A DNA stretch of 64,000 nucleotides from Leptasterias polaris (lineage: Eukaryota; Echinodermata; Asteroidea; Forcipulatida; Asteriidae): the NCBI GenBank assembly GCA_037783415.1, contig JAZGTN010000051.1:62001-126000 (forward strand), written 5' to 3'. The notes beneath the pieces are model-generated. The model saw only the letters and a program-made list of their open reading frames with translations. It was not told the origin of the DNA and searched no databases. Of this stretch, positions 11,171 to 21,704 are shown in pieces (the stretch's first letter is position 1; every line of letters begins with the position of its first letter). The position numbers and the translations under genes were made by a program.

Positions 11171-11972
11171 CTTGACTGTTTCGAGATTCCTTAGAAATAA
11201 AGAATACAGCGAAATACTAGATCAATAGTGTAACTAGCATTCCATTAGTAAAAAATGTCTGCCCAATTCCTTCCTATAAAGAAAATGACTTGTCCGGAGA
11301 CCCTTATTTCTGCTAACGGATGCTTATGTTTTTGGTCTCATATTTCTTTATTTTGATCACAGAAAATTATGTCATAGTTTTTGTAGGTACAATGAAGCAT
11401 TATTGCTTCGTTGTGTGATGTTTTTGTTTTGTTAAAATAATTAATTTTCCCGAAATGAATTTTTGAAAACGTGCCCTCCAAGCTCATTTTTTATGCAAAA
11501 CCGCGACGGTCATGCATATTATACGCTGCAAATGAAAGGAAGCTCTTTCCGCACCCCTGCGCACTGACTGTGTACAGTCGCGGCCGGACGTACACAACCA
11601 GGCTCTGCGGTTTGGCTCTGCTGCATATATTATAAGATTATGGAACTGCCCATAGTCGAGAGTTTGTGACCCCGTTTCGGGTTACGCAACCAATTTCGAA
11701 CCGCCCAAATCGGTATTTTTACGTTAACGACCACAAGAGGGCGGTAGTACTTTTTTAACGAACTACAATTTGAATTTTCAAAACCATTTTACCGACTCTT
11801 CTCCTGCGTAAAATAATAGCTCCAGATTTTCGTCGAAATCTCAAAAACGCTAACACCTTTTGAAGTGAAACTTTCACAGGTTAGTTTTATGGTATATATC
11901 TACAATTATATAGGTTTGAAACAAACATGAACAAACAGTAGGCTCCAATTACCAAACGTGTACGCGGCCTTT
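11171..11972. other. Non-coding DNA
   Basis: Nothing recognisable apart from a locally CpG-richer patch near 11540-11620 and a GAGGGCGGTAGTAC phrase near 11736, which resembles GAGGGCGGTATTG at 21077 and the reverse complement of CCGCCCTCTAGTG at 41784 (probably transposon debris). Confidence 0.3.
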
Positions 11973-12235
11973 AAATAATAATAATAATACGAGATATTTA
12001 TATAGCGCATAATGAGGCCTCTATGCGCAACACAAAACATAAAACAATGAAATGAATATAAAAGCAAGTTACACAAATAAAGATTCAAACAAATGAGTTT
12101 TTAAAAGTCCCTTGAAAATCTGAAGCGAGCCAGCTTGGCAAATATGAAGAGGTAAGTCATTCCATAATGAAGGTGCAATGAAGTTGAAGGCTTTTTGACC
12201 ATATAATTTAGTGGAAAAAGTAGTTTGCGCCAAGA
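11973..12235 (+). mobile_element. Retroposon-like repeat with AATAATAATAA and TATATAGCGC
   Basis: Begins with AATAATAATAATACGAGATATTTATATAGCGC and continues with a stretch ending ...CATTCCATAATGAAGGTGCAATGAAG...TTTTTGACCATATAATTTAG. A second, diverged member at 34163-34335 has the same order (AATAATAATAAG, TTTATATAATTATAAAGCGC, GTGCAGGTGCAGCTACAGCAGG, TTGACCATAAAGAG). A reversed terminus with GGCGCTATATAAATGT(...)ATTATT lies at 46010-46090. Short interspersed family; class uncertain. Confidence 0.5.
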
Positions 12236-12307
12236 ATGTGCACCATAATTTTAATTACATTTTATTTTAATGTAATGTACAAAAACGATCATATAGATGG
12301 TATGTGT

Positions 12308-12308
<1 letters not shown>

Positions 12309-12347
<39 letters not shown>
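12309..12347. repeat. Poly-C tract (39 C)
   Basis: An uninterrupted run of C; the proline-rich frame crossing it is not a gene. Length may be affected by sequencing error. Confidence 0.85.
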
Positions 12348-12350
<3 letters not shown>

Positions 12351-12639
12351 AAGGCCCCCACGTCGAAGACGTGATTCTCAATAATGATGGAGAAGAATAC
12401 GTTGGTACTTGTTTCCCCCCCATTCTCAGTACCGGTATAAACTTTGGAAACAAACATTATGTTCTCTACACAATTTATCTGGCAACAACTCTACAGATAA
12501 AAGACTATTCTAACAAATTAAAATTGTTGTTTCGAACTGGCAGGAAAACAAATGGCTTTGCACCAACCCCATGTCAGTTATTGCGCAACTAAGTTATCAA
12601 TGAAGAACTTATAGAAAAAAGAAAGAAATAAATAAATAA

Positions 12640-14857
12640 ATAGCCTCCTAGGTTTTTGTTTTAACAAAAGCAGGGTGTTCAGCATTATGTTTGTTCAATA
12701 AGTCATCCGTTCAATTGAAAAGTTTGATCAACTATAATTAGGGCGCTATGGCTTGTAATTGTTTTGATATTAAAGCCTTGAAATTCGTACCATAAAGTCG
12801 ACGTTTTGTTTTTGTGTAACGTAACTACTGATCACGTTATGGAAAACATGTCTTTAAATGTCATGCATAAACAACCTTCAGAGCCTGGTGTATAGGAAGA
12901 GTTTTGGTAGTACTCTGGTTGTGTCGGAGAATAGACTGTGCAAGTCTCGCGCGTATCAGAACGAGAAAACACGTCAAACGAAGAACATGTTTATTTATGA
13001 AATTAAATCTTTGTTTGAAATTATATCTCATGACAAAATCTGAAGAACAAAAATAAATCATTACAATTTTATGACAAGTTTTAGCTTTTGAAACAAAATC
13101 ACAATAGTGTGTATATTATTATTGAAAAAAAATTAAAACTCTGGGACAAGGATGCCTATTTGATGTTAACTGTTTAGAAACCTCTTACGCGGATTCGTGA
13201 AGGTCAAACGGGTCTTAAATGGACCCGTATCGCAGTTAATTAAAGAGGATGCTGACGCCTCAACAACCATAGACTGCAATGAAAAGGGTTTGCTTTGCAA
13301 TTACAGCATCTGGCGATTATAATTGCGCATCCAAAACAAGCGTTTACGTAAGTTTTATGATCGGAGGCGAGCACAAAATTCTTAATTTTTTGCAATAAGT
13401 ATAGAATCGTTAACGGGCTTTCATATGATGTACTAATTGTTGTGTAGCACTTTCGTTTAGAAATATATAAAGTTTTTAAAATATTTATCTTCAACGTCCG
13501 GTTTTGACCGGAAGAAAAGGTCACATAAGAGTCATGACTCATATTTCGTGAAAGATTTGTAAAATGTTCATGAATAAGATCTTATGTGTATCATTTATGG
13601 TTCTCTAGATATGACGTTTAAAAATATTTCGTGCTATTTTAATTTTTAAATGTTATGACGTTATCGATGACGTCATCATCCCGGAAATGTTGCGGTTTCG
13701 TCTATACACTAAGGTCTAAGTAAATGCCAAGTTTCAAGTCTGTACAACCTTTACTTTTTGTGGAAATTGCGAGAAAAAGTACAGTGAAGTCGGGAAAAAC
13801 CCAGTACAACAACAAAAGAGTTTTCAGCCGTTAACACCTAAAAAGCCCTGAACAACTAGACCTAGATTTTTGTTTCAACAAACACAGGGTGTTCGGCATT
13901 ATGTTGGTTCAATAAGTCATACGTTTAATTGAAAAGTTAGAACAAGTACAAGTTTATTTCATACAATAACAAAGAGACCATGTCCTAATTGTAGATCATA
14001 ATGTTTTCAGATCACAAAACGATGCCAGGAATATTTATTTTCACTTCAACTTCCAGTTTCGACCGGAAGTAAAGGTCACACGGGTCACACTTTATGTAAG
14101 AGCTGTACAATACATCGAGCTCTCGTATGGTGCAAATACCTTGTCTTTAGCAATTATGGTTCTCTAGATATGATTTTTGTAATTATTAAACGTTGATTTA
14201 GTGTTGTGACGTCATAAATGATGTCATCATCACAAAAACATATTGGTGACATCTACACACTAAGATCGTGGTAAGTTTCCGATCTGGACCCTTTTGGGTT
14301 ATTATGAGATATAATCGTTCAAATCATTAAATTTCAACTTTCGGTTTTGACCAGAAGTAAAGGTAATTTGAGGTCAAACTTCGCATGTGACCTGTACAAT
14401 ACGTCAAGAGCTTTTATGTGGTGCAAATACCTTGGATGTAGAGATTTACGGTTCTCAAAAAATGAATGTTACTAATACTAAATGCTGATTTATTAATGCT
14501 GTGACGTCATTGATGACGTCATCAACCCAAACTTTTCGTTGTTTCATTTTCAGACTCGGGTCTCAGTACCTAGTAAGTTTTAAGTCTGAAACATTTCTAG
14601 TTCACGAGATATGATGTGTTTTCTATAAGTAAGAAAGTTCATCCAGTTTTGACCACAAGTAAAGGTTATATGGGGTCGCACCTATAAATGATTTGTAGAA
14701 AATAATGTTAACGGGCTTTCAGATGATGTATTGATTGTTAGTGTAGCACGTTCGGTTAAAAAGATACAAACAACTTTTCACAATATTTATCTTCAACGTC
14801 CAGTTTTGACCAGAAGTAAAGGTCAAATGGATCATATTTCGTAAAAGATTTGTAAAA
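12640..14857. repeat. Diverged tandem repeats with CTTCCGG palindrome
   Basis: Units recur near 13490, 14047, 14335, 14641 and 14795. Each has a core like AACTTCCGGTTTTGACCGG followed by AAGTAAAGGTCA and often GGGTCACA. Between cores are shared phrases (GTGCAAATACCTTG, GGTTCTCTAGATATGA, GTGACGTCAT...TGACGTCATCA at 13660, 14205 and 14500). Further shared text, CAGGGTGTTC.GCATTATGTT with TTCAATAAGTCAT, occurs at 12670 and 13880. Spacing is about 150 bp or multiples of it. The same core family recurs at 29385-30190. Confidence 0.65.
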
Positions 14858-15521
14858 TTATTGTCTAATTCGTCGTCTCAAACGATAATAAATTATTTTC
14901 ATTGCCGCCTTCCTAATTATTTTACCTGAAAAAGAATACATTTTATAAATGACATTACGTTTGGGGAACACCGAGCTTCGATGCAAGCGTTGGACAGACA
15001 ATGTGGATTAGAAAGGGATATAGTCTCATGTGAGACTGGTCGCCAGCTGGATACTTGCTTGTCCTTGTGGGTCCATGCGGGGGCCTTTGTTTTTCTGGAA
15101 CTGTTCGATTGGGCTTTCTTCAATTCTCTCCATCGGATTATTTGGATCTGTAGACCATGTTCATATCTAAGGAGAAACTATTCCTCAGGTTATGCGTCAA
15201 TAACATTCGTTTAATGTTTTTTCCCTCTTTGGATTATTATTATTATTATTATTATTATTTTTATTTTTTAAAATAAAATAAGACGTCAGTGCCAACACCC
15301 TCCTTTCAAGCACTGCAGCTCCTTGCTGCTTTACATACCTATTCAAATAACGCGCTCAGGCTTGACCCAACGAAAATAATATTTATTGTCTAATTCGTCG
15401 TCTCAAACGATAATAAATTATTTTCATTGCCGCCTTCCTAATTATTTTACCTGAAAAAGAATACATTTTATAAATGACATTACGTTTGGGGAACACCGAG
15501 CTTCGATGCAAGCCTTGGACA
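14858..15521. repeat. Pair of 139-bp direct repeats around 386 bp
   Basis: 14858-14996 and 15383-15521 are almost identical; the difference seen is ...AAGCGTTGGACA versus ...AAGCCTTGGACA. Counting from the fifth base each copy starts TGTCTAATTC and ends TTGGACA, the TG...CA ends of an LTR. Flanks share only TAT, so no convincing target duplication. The interior has a short (ATT)n run (15233-15260) and no gene. It could be a miniature LTR element or a simple segmental duplication. Confidence 0.55.
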
Positions 15522-16034
15522 TATATGTGCTCCCCAAATATCTCAGAAATTAAAGAACGGGAAGTGTACTCAGTAACATTGATTCATAATCACACTTTAG
15601 CACTGAAAGTTTATTCCGTTTTTGTCTATAACAGTATTGTTTGGGTACAATATCTCTATAAGTGATTCATAACAAACTCGTTTACTATTCCTATTCGATA
15701 TCATCAATTTTGCAACCTCTTGGTTGTGGTTTCTTTCCAATAGGGATCTTTTCATTTCTTAATCTTAATTACATTATTTTAATCTCTAGTTAATATCTAC
15801 GATAATAATCTCTCTGTTTTGTTTCCACATCATGGTTGATGTTAACCTTCTTGGAATTGGTTCATTTCCTAATGTTAATTCCATTATTATAATTTCTGTT
15901 ATTAATTACCTTAATCTTCTCTCAGTTTGTTTCCACATCATAATTGATGTTAACCTTGAGTTCTTAACCTTTGGTTGTTATACCTTTGATCTCTAATTGC
16001 TTCACAGTTAATTATATATTGTTATTCTTTATAG
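15522..16034. other. AT-rich non-coding DNA
   Basis: No coding sequence or structured repeat recognised. A phrase of the type CCACATCAT.(A/G)TTGATGTTAACCTT occurs twice (15824-15850 and 15931-15957), suggesting a local ~107-bp duplication. Confidence 0.35.
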
Positions 16035-16210
16035 TCCCAAATTTTGGGAAACAGAGAGCCTCTCTTCCATGGTATCTTTAATGTATCCATCCTTGGCGGT
16101 TTCCGAACGCCAACGCCCATGTTTCTTAAAGAGCCTATCTGGCACTCCCATAGCGGCTGCTGCAGATGCTCCTCCATGCTCTTAGACTATGAAGTCCAAG
16201 TAGTTTGGGA
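16035..16210 (-). pseudogene. Tyrosine recombinase C-terminal relic (diverged copy)
   Basis: Minus-strand translation gives GVPDRLFKKHGRWRSETAKD then GYIKDTMEERLSVSQNLGL before a stop, aligning with the ends at 17261 and 21366 (GVPDRLFKRHGRW..ENAKDGYV, DLLSVTKSLGL). It keeps the HGRW block and the GY that holds the nucleophilic Tyr, but the HSLRAGG segment is shifted by indels. It is clearly more diverged from the other two than they are from each other. Confidence 0.7.
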
Positions 16211-16552
16211 TTTAAACCTACTGTTACCAACGCAGATTTGAACATTTCAAGGCACCTAGAATATGATAGATGCTTGTCTGACGACCTTAATTTGTGACTT
16301 TTGGTAGATTTACAATAACTTACGGGTCGGAAGAGACAACTTTAGTCCGTTTCATCTTTAAACTCTACTAGTGTAAGGTATTTCCTTAACATACTAACTG
16401 GATAGGTGAGTGAGTTTGTTGCTGCCACCAGTACCCAGGCTCCTTGTCTATATATATCTGTCCACATGGGATGTCTTTAGACATGGCACGGGGCTTGACG
16501 AGTATGCTGAAACCGCTATAGACTATATCAATTCTTCCCTATTACTTAGAAC

Positions 16553-16631
16553 ACCATTAATAATAACAGACATACACAATTATTGAGTTTGTGTTGGTGT
16601 ATTTGTGGCACAAACGGCTGCCTGTCTAAAA
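16553..16631 (+). repeat. Direct repeat A, copy 1 (recombinase element)
   Basis: About 79 bp, starting CCATTAATAATAACAGACAT and ending CTGCCTGTCTAAAA; repeated at 18699-18778 in the same orientation with very few differences. The two copies bracket the recombinase reading frames. Confidence 0.8.
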
Positions 16632-16800
16632 ACCTCTACAAAATTAAATGGCTATCTGTCTAAAACCAGACGCCCTTTATACAATTAAGCGGCTGCCTGT
16701 CTAAAACCAGCTAGGCGCCCTCTACACAAGCGACTACCTGTCAAAAAACAGGCGCCCTCTACACAAACGGCTGCCTGTCTAAAACCAGGGGCCCTCTTCA
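16614..16800. repeat. Tandem repeat, about five ~37-bp units
   Basis: Repeats of CGGCTGCCTGTCTAAAACCA followed by GGCGCCCTCTACACAA with variants. Repeat A copy 2 at 18699 ends in only one such unit, so the array expanded on this side only. Confidence 0.75.
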
Positions 16801-17256
16801 CATTAGTCTTAACTAAGACATGACAACCGTTGTAAGCCGGCTACGAAAAACCCTGTGAGAAACGTAGGTCTGATCCATGCATTACAACTCGCCCCAGACA
16901 GAGCTTGTCCTTGTACGTATTACTTTACTTATTTTGGAAAAATAAACTATATTTGCAACCCAAAAACTAAATTTGTTGTCACACAGTAGAATTCTCTTTT
17001 AATTTTTGCCTGTATTCTACCTATATACAACATTAATCCTTTTCAACAGTTTTTACCAAAAAACGGAATTTAAATTATACAAACTTATACCTCTTTTTAT
17101 TACTTTTCGCAATATTCAGATATTAACTAACTGATTATGTTGACTTTATTTGAATTTTCTTTTCACTCTAAATTAGGTATTACATTTTATAATAAAACAA
17201 TTACCTTTATATTTATTTTGCTGTATTTCCTAATCTTGAAAATTCGTTGTTTTTAT
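16801..17256. other. Non-coding tail of recombinase element
   Basis: AT-rich; lies between the tandem array and the stop codon of the recombinase on the minus strand. No feature seen. Confidence 0.35.
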
Positions 17257-17260
17257 ACTT

Positions 17261-18231
17261 TCATAAACCAAGAGACTTTGTCACTGACAGCAGATCTCTA
17301 TGGCTGTCCTTGACGTACCCGTCTTTTGCATTCTCGCACTTCCACCTACCGTGCCTCTTAAACAATCTATCTGGGACACCTGATTGGGCGGCCGCTGTGG
17401 CCCCACCTGCTCTTAAGCTGTGTACCCCATACTTGGACACAACCTCCACTAAGGGACGAATGGCATCTAATACAATCTCTCTGACACGGGTATATGACAA
17501 TGGTTGGTTAGCTTCTCTTAGCTTGTAACCTCCTGGACAAGCTACGGAATAAAAAAGAATCTGGAATTTTGACCTGTGCTAACAATATATATTTATTAAG
17601 TATTTCTACTGGACAATATCTAGTATAAGATTTACTGATGACAACAGACCTTCCTCCATGATATATATCAGTTTTACTAGATGGTATGAACAATTTTAAA
17701 CCTTGCTGGTTGAATGTGATACGACTCAATCTTATTGACACTAGCTCGTTGAACCTAAGAAAACCTGTGTAAGCTAGAAGACACATTATAGCTACGGTCC
17801 TCAGACTTGAAAGATCTGCTATTGTGAAATCGGAAAAATGTTTTAATTGCATATCTACAATATCTCTCTCAATATCTGGGGTAATTGGTTCTTTTTTCTC
17901 TATGGGCTTTGCAATTGATCTTTTTATACCCTCACTGGTATATTTTACCAGAGGCATCTGAGTAGGGTCATTAGACCCAGCCATTCTGTGAGCCCATGAT
18001 ATAGCTGATACGGCACTGATTATTGAAGCTGATGAATTACATGCATGAGTCAGGTAAACTAAATACAATAGGTTTCATATCATATTTTGTTGCCCATGTT
18101 GCCCATTTATTGAAAGCATACGAATAAGACTTAACTGTAGAATCTGCTCTAGACTTTAATATAATTTCCGGTAGTTCTTCGGCAAGTTTCCCCAGATCCT
18201 TGTTTGTGACTTGTCTCTTTTCAGCCCACAC
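17261..18231 (-). pseudogene. Tyrosine recombinase (YR transposon), frameshifted
   Basis: Site-specific recombinase of the phage-integrase fold from a YR element (DIRS/Ngaro-like or Crypton-like; no reverse transcriptase is present to decide). Read on the minus strand in three overlapping frames. 18231-18037 is the N-terminal core-binding domain ([20 protein letters not shown]). 18068-17508 holds box I with Arg (LLAYTGFLRFNELVSIRLSR) and the strand with Lys (SSKTDIYHGG). 17500-17261 holds HSLRAGGATAAAQSG (HxxR), then RHGRWKCENAKDGYV with the Tyr nucleophile. Frameshifts near 18050 and near 17505-17560 separate the parts; the latter lies close to a six-T run. All catalytic residues can be seen, so the frame was lost recently. 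Flanked by direct repeats A and B. Confidence 0.82.
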
Positions 18232-18530
18232 ACCGCTGTTGAAGACTTGAACTTCTTTGTCTGTTGTGTAGCTGCCGCCGCTTTCTTCTGCTTGATCTTT
18301 CTTCCAACACGGTTTTCTGCTCTGATGATTTTATTATCATTTTCGTCCTCTGCCAACTGATGTGCCTCATATTCGTTGACAGTTGCCCAGCCGTAAGTAC
18401 TCGAATCTGCAAGACGTATCAGCTTTTGACGCTTGTCGCGGATGCCTTCTTTAAACTGTCTTTTAACTCTAATTGTGCCGCTTCTGTGCAGTCTTCTGCT
18501 TTCTCCAATGCAGATTGTATGAGGTCTCCT
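18156..18530 (-). pseudogene. Gag-like or linker region of the YR element (C-terminal part)
   Basis: Minus-strand frame with [53 protein letters not shown] highly charged segment of this kind (KLI..AD.S..GW.TV.EY, then an acidic and a basic stretch) precedes the recombinase in related invertebrate elements, as I recall them. It runs directly into the recombinase core domain. The upstream half of the same protein seems to be at 18890-19105, cut off by repeats B1 and A2. Confidence 0.5.
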
Positions 18531-18542
18531 TACTCTCTGTGC

Positions 18543-18684
18543 GTGCCGAACCAACGTGAAGTGACCCTAACCACAATGCATTGCATTCCATAGCACGCCC
18601 TCAACCTTAATTAATGCGTGCCCATACACCGTGAAGAAAACAAATATGTTCTAATTCACACATGGTTGTTCAACCGAACACATT
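18543..18684 (+). repeat. Direct repeat B, copy 1
   Basis: Starts GTGCCGAACCAACGTGAAGT and ends TTCAACCGAACACATT; second copy at 19183-19335. Copy 2 carries an extra ~15 bp (TTGGCTATGCCACA) and copy 1 a 4-bp insertion. Confidence 0.8.
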
Positions 18685-18698
18685 TGAATTTCTTCCCT

Positions 18699-18778
18699 AC
18701 CATTAATAATAACAGACATACACAATTATTGAGTTTGTGTTGGTGTATTTGTGGCACAAACAGCTGCCTGTCTAAAAC
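18699..18778 (+). repeat. Direct repeat A, copy 2
   Basis: Same sequence as 16553-16631. It stands directly next to repeat B copy 1, giving the plus-strand order A1 - recombinase - B1 - A2 - gag start - B2. Confidence 0.8.
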
Positions 18779-18814
18779 CAGGCTCCCTCTGAAGGTTAAA
18801 GAGGCCTGAGGAAT

Positions 18815-19105
18815 TTACGGGTGCTGTTGTAATAAGCAATTATTTACCACAATTATTAATAATAATAAAAAAAAAAAATTAGCTGTCACTTGCAGGTTAA
18901 ACTCAAATCGTCTTTGATTCCCTTCTCTCCGCCACTTGGTATTTTTCGAATCCTTCAGCTTCTGAGTTAAGGATGATGTAGTCTTGGAATGAAGTTCCAA
19001 GACCTCCGCTTTGGTGTTATTCAATTTTTGTTCGAAAGCGTACGAAAACTCCGCTAACATAGCCTTGATATCATCCTTGGTTGCCGGTTGTTCGTCACCC
19101 GGCAT
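18815..19105 (-). pseudogene. N-terminal gag-like ORF fragment of the YR element
   Basis: ATG-started frame of 96 codons: MPGDEQPATKDDIKAMLAEF, then a coiled-coil-like stretch and KWRREGNQRRFEFNLQV, after which it runs into poly-A-rich DNA encoding Phe/Leu and stops. WRREGN..RFEFN then KLIRLAD is an order I recall from proteins of invertebrate YR elements, so the true continuation is probably at about 18530 on the far side of repeats A2 and B1. Confidence 0.5.
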
Positions 19106-19182
19106 GATGTTAGTTTCAACAAAACGTCTTAATAACGCAACGGTGTAAGAATTAGAAGATTTTTAAATAGATGTTTACTCTG

Positions 19183-19335
19183 TGCCGAACCAACGTGAAG
19201 TGACCTTGGCTATGCCACACCCTAACCACAATGCATCGCATTCCATAGCACGCCCTCAACCTTAATGCGTGCCCATACACCGTGAAGAAAACCAATATGT
19301 TTTAATTCACACATGGTTGTTCAACCGAACACATT
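19183..19335 (+). repeat. Direct repeat B, copy 2
   Basis: Homologous to 18543-18684. It ends exactly where the inverted LINE half begins (19336-19338). Confidence 0.8.
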
Positions 19336-19337
19336 GT

Positions 19338-20325
19338 GAGGTGCAATCACCAATTCTTACAACCTGTCGTCGTTCTAATAAAAAGTCTAAATCCAATTAG
19401 AAATTGAAACAGGGAGCTCGAGGTCATTGATAAGTTTAAAATGCAATTTAGATGGTATAATTGTGTTAAAAGCAGAACTATAGTCAATAAAAAGAATTCT
19501 AAGACATAGCTTGCTCAAGATGGCGCAGAACTTCATGGAGACTGAGACAAATTGCATCCTCAACACTACGATTAGTTCTGTAAGCAAATTGATAACTATC
19601 CAAATTAGGAGGTAAAATTGATTTCAGAAACAGAAGAACGAAACCTTCAAAAATTTTCATTGGAACTGAGGCGAGTGCCACTGGCCTGTAATCATTTAAA
19701 TGTGAAATGGACTTCTTCTTAGGAACAGGTATTATTACGGATTGTTTAAAACAAAGAGGAACTTTTTTACGTTGTATTAGAGATAAGTTAAAAATGTCAG
19801 TAAAAACTTCAGCTAGCTGAGCAGAACAGAATTTCAGTAATCGGGGGCTAATTCCACCAGGGCCTGCCGCTTTGTGTTCATCGAGGCGAGAAAACTTGCG
19901 TTGGACATCTAACGCGCTGATTGTGAATGGTGCCTCGTTATCATTCTCCATAACAGTTGCTGGTGAGGTGGTGTTTGCATTGTCAAAGCGACTATAACAG
20001 TTATTCAGTTGAGAAGAAGGTAGTGTTGCGTCATCTGTACTTGCTGATTTGACAGGGCCCTTATACTGGGTAATCAGATTAATGTTGCCCCATAGTTCCC
20101 TAGGATTATTAGTGTCGAATTTATCCTCAAGTTTGTTCTTGAAAGATCGTTTAGCATCTCTAATACCCCTTTTCAGAGATGATTTGGCTACGCGAAATTC
20201 TTCAGGGTTGACATCTTTTAACCTGTAGGCCTCGTCCTTGACTAGAAGCTTTGATCTAAGTTGCTTATTAAACCAAGGTTTATTATTAGGATACTGTGTC
20301 AGTACTTTGGTTTGAACACACGAAT
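19338..20325 (-). pseudogene. LINE reverse transcriptase, 5' half, inverted
   Basis: Minus-strand frame of a non-LTR (CR1/Rex1-like) element: linker (NNKPWFNKQLRSKLLVKDEA), then RT N-terminal blocks LDEHKAAGPGGISPRLLKFC, VPLCFKQSVIIPVPKK, LNDYRPVALASVPMKIFEGF, YQFAYRTNRSVEDAICL and LFIDYSSAFNTIIP (first catalytic Asp). It ends at 19338 in FLLERRQVVRIGDCTS after a one-base frameshift near 19392. The next residues of the same protein are found on the other strand from 20325, so this half has been flipped relative to the 3' half. Confidence 0.85.
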
Positions 20326-20930
20326 CCACACAGAAAATTCAATTCTCTTGTGTTAAATACTGGTACTCCGCAAGGGTGTGTTTTGTCACCACTTCTGTAT
20401 TCATTGTATACTCATGATTGTAAAGCAACCAACCCCAATTCGCTTGTCGTTAAGTTTGCAGATGACACTACTCTCATTGGTTTTATTCAAAATGACGATG
20501 AAAGTGCTTATCGTGCACAGAATACTTCTGTTGTTAAATGGTGCGAGGAAAATAATCTAATATTAAATGTAGACAAAACCAAGGAGTTGATTGTGGACTT
20601 CCGTAGAAAACATAAGAACATTAAAGAGCCTGTTTATATCCATGGCAATGTTATAGAACAAGTAGATAGTTATAGATTACTGGGTACTCACATTGCCATT
20701 GACCTTACTTGGAAAACTAATTGCCATGAAATTTTTGAAAAAGGCCCGTCAACGATTATTCTTTTTACGTAAATTGAACTCATTTGGTGTTCGTAAGTGT
20801 ATTTTAGTAAAATTTTACCGGGCTATAATTGAAAGCATCCTTTGTTCATCCATCATTGTTTGGTTTGGTCGTGTTTCTGCCAGTGATCTTCGTAACTCTC
20901 TAGACTCTCGAAGAAGGTGTCGTGGCGGCG
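20325..20930 (+). pseudogene. LINE reverse transcriptase, 3' half
   Basis: Plus-strand continuation of the same LINE: SLVLNTGTPQGCVLSPLLYS, KFADDTTLIG (FADD catalytic pair), WCEENNLILNVDKTKELIVD, YRLLGTHIAIDLTW, then after a frameshift near 20740 KARQRLFFLRKLNSFGVRKC and FYRAIIESILCSSIIVWFG. It stops being recognisable at about 20930; the 3' end and tail are missing. The segment begins in CACAGAAAATTC, which continues the codon left open at 19338. Confidence 0.85.
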
Positions 20931-21365
20931 TCCCCACGAGCTCTATAGTAGTACTAGTAGTGTTGAAACGAGAAAAGGGGTTAGTTTTTTTGTAAGTGTA
21001 ACCTGCTTAAGTTTTCGCATGAACACCTCCAGTTAAAACTCAAATTTGAGTATTTAGGAGGTTACACCAACCACAAAGAGGGCGGTATTGTCTGACAATT
21101 TAAGAGCACGGGAAGGAGACCATGACTACTGAAATGACCAAACTATGTCACCCACACAGCCGGAACGTACAGTATGGCCGCGCATGCGTACGTCACCTGG
21201 AACGCTCAGTACGCCGGAACGCCGGGACGTGACACCGGGCTCCAGGTTTTGAAATTTTAGGCCAATACATTGACCAACTCCCTGCATGCTTTATGTGCAT
21301 TGTATCGACAGCAATTGCGCGCCAAGGATTGTGTCTTGGGTGGGCTCCTAAAGCAATTTGTACTT
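20931..21365. other. Transposon debris, palindromic GC patch
   Basis: Contains an inverted pair about 33 bp apart (CCTCCAGTTAAAACTCAAAT / ATTTGAG...AGGAGGTTAC region 21025-21065). At 21190-21245 lies a sequence whose reverse complement (CCGGTGTCACGTCC...CGTACTGAGCGTTCCAGG) recurs at 44926-44965. 21285-21345 resembles 46550-46610 (GACAGCAATTGCGCGCC). Confidence 0.45.
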
Positions 21366-21704
21366 TCATAAACCAAGAGACTTTGTCACTGACAGCAGAT
21401 CTCTATGGCTGTCCTTGACGTACCCGTCTTTTGCATTCTCGCACCTCCACCTACCGTGCCTCTTAAACAATCTATCTGGGACACCTGATTGGGCGGCCGC
21501 TGTGGCCCCACCTGCTCTTAAGCTGTGTACCCCATACTTGGACACATCCTCCACTAAGGGACGAATGGCATCTAATACAATCTCTCTGACACGGGTATAT
21601 GACAATGGTTGGTTAGCTTCTCTTAGCTTGTAACCTCCTGGACAAGCTACGGAATAAAAAAGAATCTGGAATTTGGGATTACTTGACAGACCATCCATGA
21701 CCAT
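21366..21704 (-). pseudogene. Tyrosine recombinase C-terminal fragment, second copy
   Basis: Near-identical to 17261-17560 over about 300 bp: LREANQPLSYTRVREIVLDA, HSLRAGGATAAAQSGVPDRL, RHGRWRCENAKDGYV and the same end SLGL. It carries the two C-terminal catalytic boxes and the Tyr, but the upstream core is absent. High identity to the first copy implies a recent duplicate or a second insertion of the same family. Confidence 0.8.

Noticed and set aside
12236..12592. Proline-rich frame
   Set aside because: Arises from the poly-C tract; no domain on either side.
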